Shown: one piece after another, positions 13,101 through 27,300 of the stretch
Position numbering within the stretch: the first letter of the stretch is position 1
How the letters are laid out: each line of letters begins with the position of its first letter
Assembly: GCF_041734735.1 (NCBI RefSeq)
Contig: NC_134882.1
Span: 22,284,265-22,348,264 of the forward strand
From: Babylonia areolata
Lineage: Eukaryota; Mollusca; Gastropoda; Neogastropoda; Buccinidae
Reading direction: 5' to 3'
DNA: 64,000 bases
The notes under the pieces: generated by a model
Databases searched by the model: none
Seen by the model: only the letters and a program-made list of their open reading frames with translations
Told to the model about the DNA's origin: nothing
Program-made: the position numbers and the translations under genes

Positions 13101-15521
13101 TTGCATTGCATTGCATTGCATTGTATCGAACGTAGTTTACAGATTGGTGGTAGCCAGCATTGACTTTAATTCCCTGCCTGTTTCAAGTCTGGCTAATTCC
13201 CCTGTGAGGTTGTATTAAAGTGATATTGTTTTCATTGTGATGTGATGTGTTGTGTTGTGTTTAGTTTACAGATAGGCGGTAGCCAGCTTTGACTGTGATT
13301 CCCTTCCTGTTTCAGGCGAGGCTTATTCCCATGTGATGGATTAATAAAGTGATATTGTATCGCTTTACACAGCACTGCACTGCACTGCATTGCATTGCAT
13401 CTTATTTTACTGTATGTAGTTTACAGATTGGTGGTAGCCACTGTTGACTGTGATTACAGATTGGTGGTAGCCAGCGTTGACTGTGATTCCCTGTCTGTTT
13501 CAGGCCCGGCTTCACCCGCCTGAACCTGCCGTACTTCATGGGGGAGGACCAGGTGGACTTTGTGCTGCAGGCAGTGGCCCTCATGGCCGAACACGCCTGG
13601 AAACTGCTGCCACAGGTGGGGGCTGGCCGTCAGGGTCTATTTTCTTGTTCATGCTGATATAGTGCTTTTCTTTGGTCAGGGATTCATGATGTGATAGGAA
13701 ACTAGGGAGAGCTGGACAGTAGAAGGTCTTCAGAGAAGAAGACCTCCCTCAGTCAAGTGTTTCAGCCCTTAGCTCCTCACACTCTGAGGGGGCCAGGCCA
13801 CACCCAGGTCATGACTCCTGGATGCCCTTGTAGTGCCACATTTTCTTTTAATTTATGTATTTTGTATAGCGTCAGTCTTGGGTCAGAGATTCATGTTGGT
13901 ATAGTGCCTGTCTTGGGTCAGAGATTCATACTGATAAAGGGCCTGTCTTCGTTAGAGACTCACACTGATATAGTGCCTATATTTGGTCACGGATTCATAC
14001 TCATGTATTGCCTATCTTTGGTCACGGATTCATACTCATATAGTGCTTATCATCGGCCAGAGATTGATACTTATATAGTGCCTATCTTCGGTCAGAGATT
14101 CATACTTATATATTGCCTATCTTCGATCAGGGATTCATACTTATATATTGCCTATCTTCAATCAGGGATTCATACTTATATAGTGCTTATTGTTGGCCAG
14201 TGATTGATACTTATATAGTGTCTACCTTTGGTCAGAGATTCATACTTATACAGGATCTAATTTTGGTTAGAGATTATAATTATGGTCTATCTTTGGTCAG
14301 AGATTCATACTGATATTATGCCTATCTTCAGTCAGTGATTTATACTTGTACAGGACATATCTTCAGTCAGTGATTTATACTTATACAGGACATATCTTCA
14401 GTCAGTGATTCATACTTATACAGGACATACCTTCAGTCAGTGATTTATACTTATACAGGGCATATCTTCAGTCAGTGATTCATACTTATACAGGACATAT
14501 CTTCAGTCAGTGATTTATACTTATACAGGACATATCTTCAGTCAGTGATTCATACTTATACAGGACATATCTTCAGTCAGTGATTCATACTTATACAGGA
14601 CATATCTTCAGTCAGAGATTCATACTTATATATCTCCAATCTTCAGTCAGAGATCTCATACATATATTGCATTTATCTTCGGTTAGAAATTGATACTTAA
14701 GTAGGGCCTATCTTCAGTCAGAGATTCATATTTTCATAGCACCTATCTTCAGTCAGAGATTCATATTTATATAGCACCTATCTTCAGTCAGAGATTCATA
14801 TTTATATAGCATGTATCAGAGATTCATATTTATATGGCACCTATCTTCAGTCAGATTCATATTTATATAGCACCTATCTTCAGTCAGAGATTCATATTTA
14901 TATAGCACGTATCAGAGATTCATATTTATATAGCTCCTATCTTCAGTCAGAGATTCATATTTATATAGCACGTATCAGAGATTCATATTTATATAGCTCC
15001 TATCTTCAGTCAGAGATTCATATTTATATAGCACCTATCAGAGATTAATATTTATGTGGCACCTATCTTCTGTCAGATTCATATTTATATAGCACCTACC
15101 TTCAGTCAGATTCATATTTATATAACACCTATCTTCAGTCAGAGGTGCACACTTATTTAGTGCCCTATCTTCCCTCAGGGACCAAACTCTAAGTGCTTTA
15201 CAAACAGTCATTTGCTCCATAAGCTGACAGCTGTCTTCAGACAGTCAACATTCCTTTCCTGTGTCATTCAGTCAGGCTTCAGTCACACTCAGGCATACAC
15301 ATATATATATTAAAGTGGATTTTTCTTCAGAATTTTGCCAGTGACAACCCAATTCTTGCTATGAGTTGTTTAATGTGTGCTAGGTACTTGTTGCACACAG
15401 GACCTTTGTTTATCTTCTCATCCAAATGACTAGCGTCCAGGCCACCACTTGAGGTCTGGTGGAGAGGGAGAGAATACTGGCAAATGTGGGATTCGATCCA
15501 TTGTAGGCAGATTCACACACA

Positions 15522-15565
<44 letters not shown>

Positions 15566-15897
15566 GTCTCACTGACTCACTCTCACTCTCTATCTCTACC
15601 TCTGTCTCTCTGTCCCTGTCTCTGTCTCTGTCTCTCTCTTTCTCTCTCACTCTCTCTTATTCACTCACACTTATTCTGTACCTGACAAAATGTCTGCAAA
15701 GTAACAGTTTTGTTAGAAGTTCTGCATCAAGTGTTACAGTTCTCAGGTCGTAACAGTCATGTATTTGGGCTAGGTTTGATATCATGCCAGTTTGTGTGAC
15801 TTCTTTAACGAAACAAACAAACAAACAAAAAATTGTAGGTTACATCACAGATAAGTGCAACTTGGCTATGTAACAGGGATACAGCAGTGTCAAATGA

Positions 15898-15935
<38 letters not shown>

Positions 15936-16357
15936 TTGCAGTACATGTTCAACCCAGAGACAGGGGAATGGAGACACAGAGAGCAACAGGTGGGTCAATT
16001 TGTTTTTAATCTGCTTCTTTTTAAGGTTAATCAGATTTATTGTTTGAAATTAGGCATTTATTATTATAAAAAAAAAAAAAAAAATCTGCTTCTTTTTAAG
16101 AATAATCAGAAGATTTATTGTTTGAAATTTAGCATTTATTACACTCCCCATTTGGTGCAGGCACAAATGTGGTTGTCATATGGTTATTGCACAATAGAAA
16201 AAGTTGTCTGCTTTTCCTGTGGTTCTCAGTGTACATGTCTGTGATTACACATGTGTATCTTACATGTGTGTATGTATGTGATGTGGTCACATTTCCTTTG
16301 TGTGTGTTTGTGTGTGTGTGCCCATGGTATGAGTGTGTGAGTGTGTGTGTGTGTTTG

Positions 16358-16388
<31 letters not shown>

Positions 16389-19300
16389 CAGATTGAAAGG
16401 CATGCATCATTGCACTGTTTCACAGCAGTTAACCCTTTCACCGCCAGTCAATTTAGAGTGCAAAATTCCCTTGTGCTATAAACACAGAAAATATGGTGTC
16501 TAAGAATAGCTGGGGATTCCCCATGTGATGTGTAGAAAATATGGCCTATCCTACCACCGAAAATAAAGAGGAGTAGGTTCATGGATACCAGACCCATGAT
16601 CTGGTCACCCTTCAGTGACATGGGTCCTCTACCAAGCTGCTGCATAAATGCGAGTTTGGCAGTGAAAGAGTTAACAGTGCAGATCGGTAAGGTGATGTTC
16701 AGAATAGCCACTCTGTATTTCAGGTGTTCAAGGAACGCAAATGGCTGGGACACATTTCTTACGCCAGTGGCTGCATGGAATACTCCGCTCCTAAAGTCAC
16801 ACCCAAAGCTCCCCTGCCTCAGTCGTTTCAGGTGTGTGTGTGTATGTATGTGTGTGTGTGTGTACATGTGCCTATGTGTGTGTGTGTTTGTGTTTGGAGT
16901 AGAGATAATCAATTTTCTGTTGTTGATAAGGAAGGTTAAAAATATAAGAGGGAATTTATTGAATGATCATGAACAAAAAGTTAAATCATTTATTACCCTT
17001 AAAAAAAGAAAAAGGTTTCAAATCTGATGATTGTTTTTCTTTGCACAGTGAGGCACTGTCACAAATTTATTCAGAGACTTATCCTGACTTCTGATATATA
17101 CATTCAACAGTTCATTATGCTGACTGCTATTGTTTCTGATATTGATTTTGCTGTGAACACTGTGTGCAGGAGTGTTTGAACACAGCCAAGCAGCTCTTCA
17201 ACAAAGCTGAAAAGGTAGCCATCTTGTCGTTTTGAAATATGTTCCTAACATTGTTGAGCATTTTTTCTTTTCTTGCATTCTAAACTTGTCCACCCAAAGA
17301 TTTTCTCCCTCTTTCCTTCATTTTTTCTGATCCAGCAACTTTATGTACACATCAACAGACACATGCTTAAACTTTTACACACCCACACACACACATAAAC
17401 ACACACATATGCATGGCTATATAGATATATCTATGCACATGCATGTGCTTGGTGTACACTAGCATGCACTTGTAATTATACTCACACAGAATTTTTTGTG
17501 AAATATTTGTTGTGACATGTTCATTTTCATACAGACAGATTTTGGGTTTTATTTTTGTTTTTAGATAAGTGTGTGTGTTGGGTAGGGGGAGGGGGTTGGG
17601 GAGGGGGGAAGGGCGAGGGGGGGGGGGGATGAGAGAGAGAGAAAGAAAAGGGGTGGAGTCAGGTGAATGTCAACACAAAGAGATATAGCTATCAATTCTT
17701 GTTTTTTCCGTCTTCGCTCTGCAGACCAAAACCAAGCTGGCAGACCAGACACTGCTCTTTGACGAGGAAGCCCGCCCCTACCGGTGGTTCCTCTTGCCCA
17801 GTGAAGCGGCTCAGGTCTTGTTGGGCACGCACCCCCTGCTTCCTCGCTCGGTGACCAGTCTGCCGTTCTGCCCGCACACACTGTCACGCCAGCTGAGCAG
17901 CATCACCAAGGAGACGTCTTCTGCTGCTGCCACGCAGGGAGGGGAAACTGAAGGCGACTTCCGTGCTTCTGCTGAAAGTGGTGACAGTTGTCGCTTCTGT
18001 GCTTCTGCTGAAAGTGGTGACATTTGTCACTTCTGTGCTTCTGCTGAAAATGGTGACGATTGTCGCTTTCAAGGTTCTGCTAAAAGTGGTGACAGTTGTC
18101 GCTTCTGTGCTTCTGCTGAAAGTGGTGACGATTGTCGCTTTCAAGGTTCTGCTAAAAGTGGTGACAGTTGTCGCTTCTGTGCTTCTGCTGAAAGTGGTGA
18201 CGGTTGTCGCTTTCAAGGTTCTGCTAAAAGTGGTGACGATTGTCGCTTTCAAGGTTCTGCTAAAAGTGGTGACAGTTGTCGCTTCTGTGCTTCTGCTGAA
18301 AGTGGTGACGGTTGTCGCTTTCAAGGTTCTGCTGAAAGTGGTGACGGTTGTCGCTTTCAAGGTTCTGCTAAAAGTGGTGACGGTTGTCGCTTTCAAGGTT
18401 CTGCTGAAAGTGGTGACGGTTGTCGCTTTCAAGGTTCTGCTGAAAGTGGTGACGATTGTCGCTTTCAAGGTTCTGCTGAAAGTGGTGACGATTGTCGCTT
18501 TCAAGGTTCTGCTGAAAGCACAGAGCGTGGTGCTGATGAGAAAGGGGACAGCTGCGAGAAGGACCACAGCACGGGTCAAACCAATGAGAGCGGTCAGTTT
18601 GGTCAGTGCCCTAGTGGTCCTGACACACAGAGGACGAAGGGCAGACCAGAGGAGGAAACAGACTTTTCAAAGGCTGTGCAGAACGCTATGGAGAGAGGGT
18701 ATGGTGGCAAGGTCTCTGTGAATACAGGGTATAGTGGCAAGGTCTCATGTGGGAACACAGCTCCTAGCTTGAATAAGGGGTCACAGTTAGTGAACGACAG
18801 CATGCCTGAGTCAGTCGTGTTTGAAGACATTTCCCTGTCATGTTCACATTTTCACAATAACCACCGTGTGCCTTCTCAGGAGAGTGGTGGTGAATCTACA
18901 GCCATGGTTGTCAGTCTGCCAGACGTGTGTGGTGATGTGTGTGACAGAAGAGAGGAAACAGATGTCTGTGATCTGGCTTCCAGTACCAAGTCAGAGAAGG
19001 GTGCTGTTGCTGCCAGAACAGACTGCCAGAAAGGGGACGTCACTGCTGAAGTTTGTGAGCCAGGGGATGTCACTGCTGAAGGTTGTTCAGCTTCAAGAGA
19101 CACTGCTCCTGACTGTACCAGGTCTTCACATGACACCAAAGCACAGTGTGGGGTTGACAACACTGTTCCACAAGCAGACAAAGCACAGTGTGGGGTTGAA
19201 AACACTGTTCCACAAACAGACTTGGATCAAAGTGGTGCTGCTGCTTCAGGGCCTTCTCCAGACTCCTCCTCCACCAGACCCAAGTCCAAGAAGAAGAAGA

Positions 19301-21685
19301 AGAACAAAGGAAAGTCGGGCAGTGTGGGGCAGTGTGCAGAGAACAGCACATGTGACATGCAGACTCCTGGAGTTAAACTGTCCAGGAAAGGGGCGGAGTC
19401 AGGCAAGAAAGGGGCGGAGTCAGGCAATCACTGGGTCTCTCCCAGTAAGGACATCTTCAAACCAGCTGTCAAGGTGGGTTCTGTGTGGGTTCTCAATAAA
19501 AGTTTAAAAGATATTGCCAGACCTTTAAGATTTGTTACTGAGTTTGCTTGTGTGCACCTCTGCATGTGTATATATTTGTCAGTCTGTGTGTGTGCATTTG
19601 TCAGCATACTTGATGTGTATGTGTATGTGTGGCTATTTAGAAGCAGAATAAGATTTTTGTTGGTTTGTTTTATGGAAAAACCAAATTGCTGATGTGAGAA
19701 AAGTTTATCTTGAAAGATTGAATGTGTGAATGATTGGCAAGTGCTTTTTATTTGTCTCTACGCAAGAGTCAGTGCTGTCTACATACTTTATCAGTATGGT
19801 CCTATCAGGAAGGGGGGGGGGGGGGGGGCACCAGGGCAGAATTGATTGGACATCGGAATTCTGATTCAACATTCATCAGTGATCAGGGTTCGAGACCCTG
19901 TAATGGCATGGGTGTTGTGTTCCTTGGGAAAGGCACTTTGTGTTTCCTCACTTCTGAATGGGTACTGGGCTTTGGTTGAGGAAGGTGATGGAAGCAGAGG
20001 ATTGGGCCCTGCCTTCCTATACCAACCCCCTAGACACAGCAGCTGGTGGAAGCAGAGGATTGGGCCCTGCCTTCCTATACCAAGCCCATAGACAGCAGCT
20101 ATGGAAGGTGGTGGAAGCAGAGGATTGGGCCCTGCCTCCCTATACCAAGCCCCTAGACACTGCAGCTATGGAAGTTGATGGAAGCAGAGGATTGGGCCCT
20201 GCCTCCCTATACCAAGCCCCTAGACACAGCAGCTGGTGGAAGCAGAGGATTGGGCCCTGCCTCCCTATACCAAGCCCCTAGACACTGCAGCTATGGAAGT
20301 TGATGGAAGCAGAGGATTGGGCCCTGCCTCCCTATACCAAGCCCCTAGACACAGCAGCTATAAATCCACTGACCCGATAGTCGTAAAAGGCAATGGGACC
20401 TGTAACCTTTTAACCTGAAATGATGTGTATGTGCAGGCCCTGGAGGAGTTTGGCATGGTGAGTGATGGTGACCGTGTGCTGGTGTGTCTGTCTGGGGGGA
20501 AGGACTCGCTCTCCCTGCTGCACACCATGCACCAGTACCAGTTCTACTGTTGCGGCAAGGTGAGGGTCACTCGCAGCGCTGGGCTCCCTTTGTCGGGGAG
20601 TTGTGGGTCTCTGTGCAGAAGGGTTGCGTTGTGTTGTATTGTTTGGTATTGTGTTGTATTGTAGTGTAGTGTAGATTTTAGTGTAGTAAAGTGAAGTGTA
20701 GTGTAGCATATTACATTATATTGTAGTGTAGTGTCATGTAGTGTTTTGTCGTGTATTGCATTGTGTTGTATTGTGATGTAGTGTATTGCAGTGTATTGTA
20801 AAGTATTTTAATGTAGTGTAGTATATTTCATTAGTTTGTATTGTTACTTGCACAATATTTGTATTGTAGAGTATTGTTTGGTATTTGTATGGAATGGTAT
20901 GGTATTGCATTGCATTGCATTGTATTGTATTGTATTACTCTTTTGTCACAACAGATTTTTCTGTGTGAAATTGAGGCTGCTGTCCACAGGGAGAGCAAGT
21001 CGCTACAGCGTAGCACCACCAGTATTTTTTTTTTTCTTCTTTTTTTTCCTGCCTTTGAGTGTATTTGTTATCCTATCAAAATGGATTTTTCTACTGAATT
21101 TTGCTAGGAACAATCCTTTTGCCACCATGGGTGGTTGTACATGAACCAAACGCATACTACATAATGGGACCTTGGTTTATCATGTCATCTAAATGACAGA
21201 CCACCACTCAGTGGTTAGGTCTAGTAGCGGGGGAGAAACAAAAAAAGGCTTATGATTGACAACCAGTGTTCAGATCCTCTCACTTCCTGGGCGGAAGCAT
21301 TACCACTAGGCCAACACTAGATCCGTAGTCTGTTGTGGGACAGGTATGACATCCAGGTAGGGACAGAGCATTGGGATTCTGTTTCATGGATCTGTGTAGT
21401 CTGTAGTTTGAATCCCAGAGTTGTCTTTTGGATTAAAGCTCCCCAAAACATGGATTTCCCTCATGCAAAAACACTTTGAAACGTGTCAGAGCATCATTAT
21501 AGGATACATGCATGTACACACACATCCATACACACATACATATGAATGTACACATTTGATTGTATGAACATCCATATAACAGTTACACACACACTGGCAC
21601 ACACATAATCTTTCTTTTATACTTGTTTAATTCAGACTTTCACATTTTCAGACTGATTTATTTTAGTGATGAATTTGTACGTGAA

Positions 21686-21735
<50 letters not shown>

Positions 21736-24287
21736 AAGATAGAAACATACAGGTACAAATATAATCTTCTTTTTTTTTTTTTTAACAGGGAATACAGTTT
21801 GACCTAGGAGCAGTGACAGTGGATCCTCAGACTCCGTCCTATGACCCCAGTCCCCTGAAACAGGTTCTGGCTGACCTGGGGGTTCCCTACTTCTATGAAT
21901 CACAGTGTAAGTATGTTTCCCTACTTCTGTGAGTCACAAGGTAAGTGTGTTCCCTACTTCTATGAGTCAGAGTGTATGTGTGTTCCATACTTCTAAGAGT
22001 CAAAGCATAAGTGTGTTCCCTACTTCTGTGAGTCACAGTGTATTCCCTACTTCTACAAACCACAGTGTAAATGTGTTTGCATCTTCTGTGAGTCACAGCA
22101 TAAGTGTGTTCCTACTTCTCTGAGTCACAGTGTATTCCCTACTTCTGTGAGTCACAGTATAAGTGTGTTCTCAACTTCTGTGAGTCACAGCATAAGTGTG
22201 TTCCTACTTCTGTGAGTCACAGTGTAAGTGTGTTCCCTACTTCTATGAGTCACAGTGTGTGTTCCCTTCTGTGAGTCACAGTGTAAGTGTGTTCCCTACT
22301 TCTGTGAGTCACAGTATAAGTGTGTTCCCTATTTCTGTGAGTCATGGTATAAGTGTGTTCCCTTCTTCTATGAGTCACAGTATAAGTGTGTTCCCTACTT
22401 CTGTGAGTCACAGTATAAGTGTGTTCCCTACTTCTGTGAGTCACGGTATAAGTGTGTTCCCTTCTTCTGTGAATCACAGTGTAAGTGTGTTCCCTATTTC
22501 TATCAGTCACAATGTAAGTATGTTCCCAACTTCTGTGAGTCACAGTGTAAGTGTGTTCCCTACTTCTGTGAATGACAGTGGAACTGTGTTCACTATTTCT
22601 GTGAATCACAGTGTAAGTCTGTTTCCTGCAGAGGAATTGATAACAGATCACAGTGAGCACAGGGCATGAAACGCCTCACACTGTTGACAGTTTGGTGGAG
22701 TGGTGGCCTTGTGGTAATGCACCCAACTAAAAAGCGAGTGTCCGAAAGCTTGAATCCTACTCAGACTGGGATTTTTGCTCTTCCCTTCACTGTCTCCACT
22801 AGACCCTGGGTACTAGTCTTATGCATGAGAGTGATTTGCCTGAAGATCTTCAATGGCTGTCTGATGTTCTTGTTCACTTTCTTGTAGTTGAGCTTGTAGT
22901 TTATTTATCTCTTTCCTAAGATTTGAGACCTTTGTCTGCTCAAGCTTGAGTTTCTGCTTCACTCTCTTCATTTGGCGTTCACAACTTCCCACTTGATGAG
23001 CTTCAAGTTCTGCTTCTTTCTTCTTCAGGTGTCGCTCTTTCCTTTTCAATCTTTTATAAAAGTTTGTACCACGAATTTCTTTGATAGTAATTTTAGCCTG
23101 TTTCAAGCACTGGTCACGATTTTGCTGCTCATTCTGCAAATCAGCGTTTCGTTTTCGAAGTTTTGAAATTTCACTTTCAGCTGTTCTTATGGTAGAACTG
23201 TTCTCAATGCACTGTTCTTTTAGAACTTCATTTTTTTCCTTCTCTGCCTCAAGTTCATTTTTCATTTCTTGCATGTCCCTCCTTAAGGCTGCAAGTGTTG
23301 TTGTCATCGTAGCCAGAGCCCTGCCCTCATTGGTGAATTGCACTGGTGCTCAAACTACAGCTGTGGGGACATCAAGTTGAAATGAAGCAGACAGAAACAG
23401 GTTCATGTTGTGCTGTACATTTGGTCGCTTCACATTTTTCCTCAGAGATGTGTACCTATCCCTGCACTTTTTTAGCCTTTTTGTCATCTGCGCCTCTGAC
23501 AATTCCAAGGTTTTCAAGTGCCTTTCTGCATTCTATCAACCAAGATCTGGTATGGATCTGATAAAACTGAAGGAGATCCACCACTAGACCATTCGTTAGT
23601 TCAGGTTTGCTTGTAAAAGCCTTCAGCAATTCAGGGTTGATGAGGTGTTGCCTGAAAATCTGGTGTTTCAGCAAATGAGGTCCAACATTTCTTTTCATGA
23701 TGCAGGCACCAATATCTGTGCACAGGAATGCCTCCAGGTCACCACCACCTTCTTTCACCCGTTTTCCTTCCTTGACCACTGCCTGTACTTCATCTTGCAA
23801 ACGTAGTACTTGCAAAGGTTCATTTTCTGTAACTTTGCTGTACAGTTCAAGTATTTCTGCCCACGTCTTCTTGCTCTCAGTTCTGAGTAACTCAAGCTGC
23901 AGCAGTAACCTGGCTGTAAGTGGCATAGGAACCAACTTTGGTGGCCGTCCACGTCCAGATGCAGTCAGTACTGCTCCCATGCGTTGAAGAGTATCATCAT
24001 CTGGTCAAAGTCAAAATGAATATTTAGTTTCCCAAAGATGGTTCAGTGCATGCATTTCTGTATATATTGAATGCATCTGCAAGTGCATGCATTCATTGAT
24101 CCATGCTTGTGTGTGTGTGTGTGTGTGGTGCTGAGAAGAGTGGGAAACAGGACCTGATACTGACACCTCCAGAATGACAGCACTGTGACTGGCATTGAGA
24201 ATGCTAATTGATTTTGATTTTGGCAATCCAAAGAGTAAACCCACATCTGCATGCAAACATGCAGATCAGTGCTCTTATCACACAAGC

Positions 24288-24322
<35 letters not shown>

Positions 24323-27300
24323 CACAAGCTATGTATTGTCTGTACTTTTCTTTTTTTCGTGTAGCTGTGGTATTTGTGTATAAGAACAGGTTTGTTGCAA
24401 ACCATAGAACGTAAAAGAGATATCTATTTACGCTCTTCTCTCTAGATAATTACATTAATATTTGCTTTAGCCACTGAAACTGGGAAAAAAATATTTGTGT
24501 TTTTTTGTGGGGTTTTAAAATATCTTTTTAATTAATGAGTGTGTGTGTGTGTGTGCTAAAACCAAGAGAGAGAGAGAGATGTAATCACAAATGAAAACAA
24601 ACAGCTTGATGATGTGAAACAATATGCACAATGGCCATTGATCCCCACCTCTACTTACTCAAATTGTGTGATATAGTAGTATATTTCGTTATATCTAAAA
24701 ATTTCTTAACTAAGTTAACAATAACAAACTAATCTCATTTATGATAAACTGGTTTAGTCACGAGAAGGCTATGATGTAGTTATTTCCGATCTTTGTTATG
24801 AAGAATTGTCTTGTTCTAAATTGGCGATCCTTTCTTTTGAAATACCAGAATGTGTATAACAATGTAATATGCAAAACAATGCATATTCTTTTCATTACAC
24901 AAGTTTTCATACAATATTTCAGTCTGGAATAAAATAGCACTGACGCAAAACATAACCAGTAGAACCACGTGTTGATCACTTCGTCAAGCAATCAAAGCTT
25001 ACTCCATAGTCCATTTTTCAGGATCAGGATCAGGATTTGGGGCATTGTTTTATACAACTTAGCCATTTTTGGCTTTTTATGCCCCTTCAGATTTACTCCT
25101 TTATATTGTTGGTCAGGTCATTGACTAGCTCAGTCATTTTATCCATCAGAGTCATATTTCGTTTTTGTCAATAACTCGTGTTTATCTATGAGGTTCTTAA
25201 AAGTATTTATACTAGGTGCATATTTGATATTGTTTGTTAATTTGTTCCAATAATTTGTTACTCTGTTACTAAATGTAAACTTTCTGAGATTTGTTCTGGA
25301 ATACTGTTTAAATATTTTGTTTGTGCTGTTTCTTGTAGTGTCGACCTTTGGAGTACAAAAAAAGCATGCTTTGTTTACATCGTCAAACCTATTTAATATT
25401 TTGTACATCTGTATCAAGTCCCCTCTTACTCTTCTTGCTTTAAGTGATGGTAGTTGTAAGTACTTTAATCTTTCTTGATATGAATAATCTTTTATGCTGT
25501 AGATTAGCTTTGTTGCTCTTCTTTGAGCCCTTTCTGTGGTTTGTGACTGCTTTATTTGCGTTGGGTACCATACAGTGTTTCCATATTCTAGGATAGGTCT
25601 AACTAATGTTTTATATAACCGTAAGAAAGTAACCTTATCTATAAATGTAAATGCTCTTTTTATTATTTCAATCATTCTGTTCGCTTTGTTTATACTATTT
25701 GTTATATGTTTGTCAAATGATAAATTTTTGTCAAATGTGACACCCTAAGTCTTTTTCCTCATCACATTTTGATACTTTTATTTCTTTGTCTCCAATTTTC
25801 ATTGTGTATTCTTTCTCTGGGTTTGATTTCCCATTATGAAGTACTTTACATTTTTTAGCATTAAAATATAGATTCCATCAATCCATGTGTCTGACCATTT
25901 TATTAATGTTTCAATGTCTTTTTATAAATCCTGATAGAATTTTGGAGAGTTGTATAATTTTGTGTCATCTGCAAAAATTGTACATGTACTCTTTAGTTCG
26001 CAAGGGAGATCATTTGTGAATAAAGTAAATAGTACAGGTCCTAATATACTACCTTGTGGTATGTCACTTATAACATCAGCTTTACCGAAGGAACTACCAA
26101 TCCTAACCCTTTGAGTTCTTTTTGTTAGAAAGTCCCTTATCCACCCAAGTATGTTTCCTGTTATTCCATAAGATTCCAGTTTCTTTAGTAGTCTTTCATG
26201 TGGTACAGAGTCAAATGCTTATTGACTCACTTGTGTAAACAAAGTGAGTCTATGTTGTAACCCGGTGTTCGGTTGTCTGTGTGTGTGTCTGTTGTGTGTG
26301 TGTCTGTGGTAAACTTTAACACTGCCATTTTCTCTGCAAATACTTTGTCTATTGACACCAAATTTGGCATAAAAATAGGAAAAATTCAGGTTGTTCCAGT
26401 CATCTTGTTTAAAACAATATTGCACTTCTGGTATGGGCACAAAAAAATAAATAAAGAAGCCAGATTATATGCAAACTGAATTTACTGTTATATTTTTAAT
26501 TTTTCAGTTTTATTCTCTAAACTTGGCACTTTGATCTGATATTCTGACACAACAACAAGAGCAGTCATTTTTATCATTTTTTGTTCAAACAGAAACTTTT
26601 TTTGCTAAGCATGGAAGTTATATTTATTTTGCATGTCTTTGGTGCAGATAGTAAAAAAGGGAAATTAATCTGTAATTAATACTAGGGGGCTTAATTTGCT
26701 TTAAACTGATCTTTATCATCTTAAACATTACATTTTGAAATTATATTCAATACATAAAAAGCTTGTGTGTTTTACTCTCAGTGTACAGGGCTTTCACTAT
26801 GTTCATTCGCCCAAGTGGTCTTTTTCAGAAAATACTCAAATCAATTCGATGAGTGGACTTTATAGATCTATTGGCTGAGCCCTGAAGATCATGGGCAAAA
26901 ATCAGTTGCGTACACATATTTACACATATTCAAAGCGCATGCACATATTCTTCACGAACGTGTACGACGCCATTTTGTTTCACGTTGTTGACCTGCTCGT
27001 TCAATCCTATATTCAATCGACAATACACTATAACATGTGATGCAAAGTTGGAGAAGGAGACCGTTAAATATTTATTTAAAGAAAGATTTGTGAAGGCCTC
27101 ATCACTTAGTGGATTATGCCCCAAACTGCCATAAAAATATCCACAGAATCAGTCGGAATTCACAGTTAAAAATTAAAAAAAAAACCATGAGAGTTAATAC
27201 CCTTGAATTGATGAAACGTAAAAATTTCCAGTCTTGACTTTTCACAAAACGAAGTCCTTTTCACTTCATACGACGTTTAGAAGTACTTGTACTTGGCTCT

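Noticed and set aside
17884-18721. Antisense and alternative-frame readings of the exon 9 repeats
   Set aside because: Only the plus frame connects in phase with exons 8 and 10; other frames are open because of the 36-bp period.
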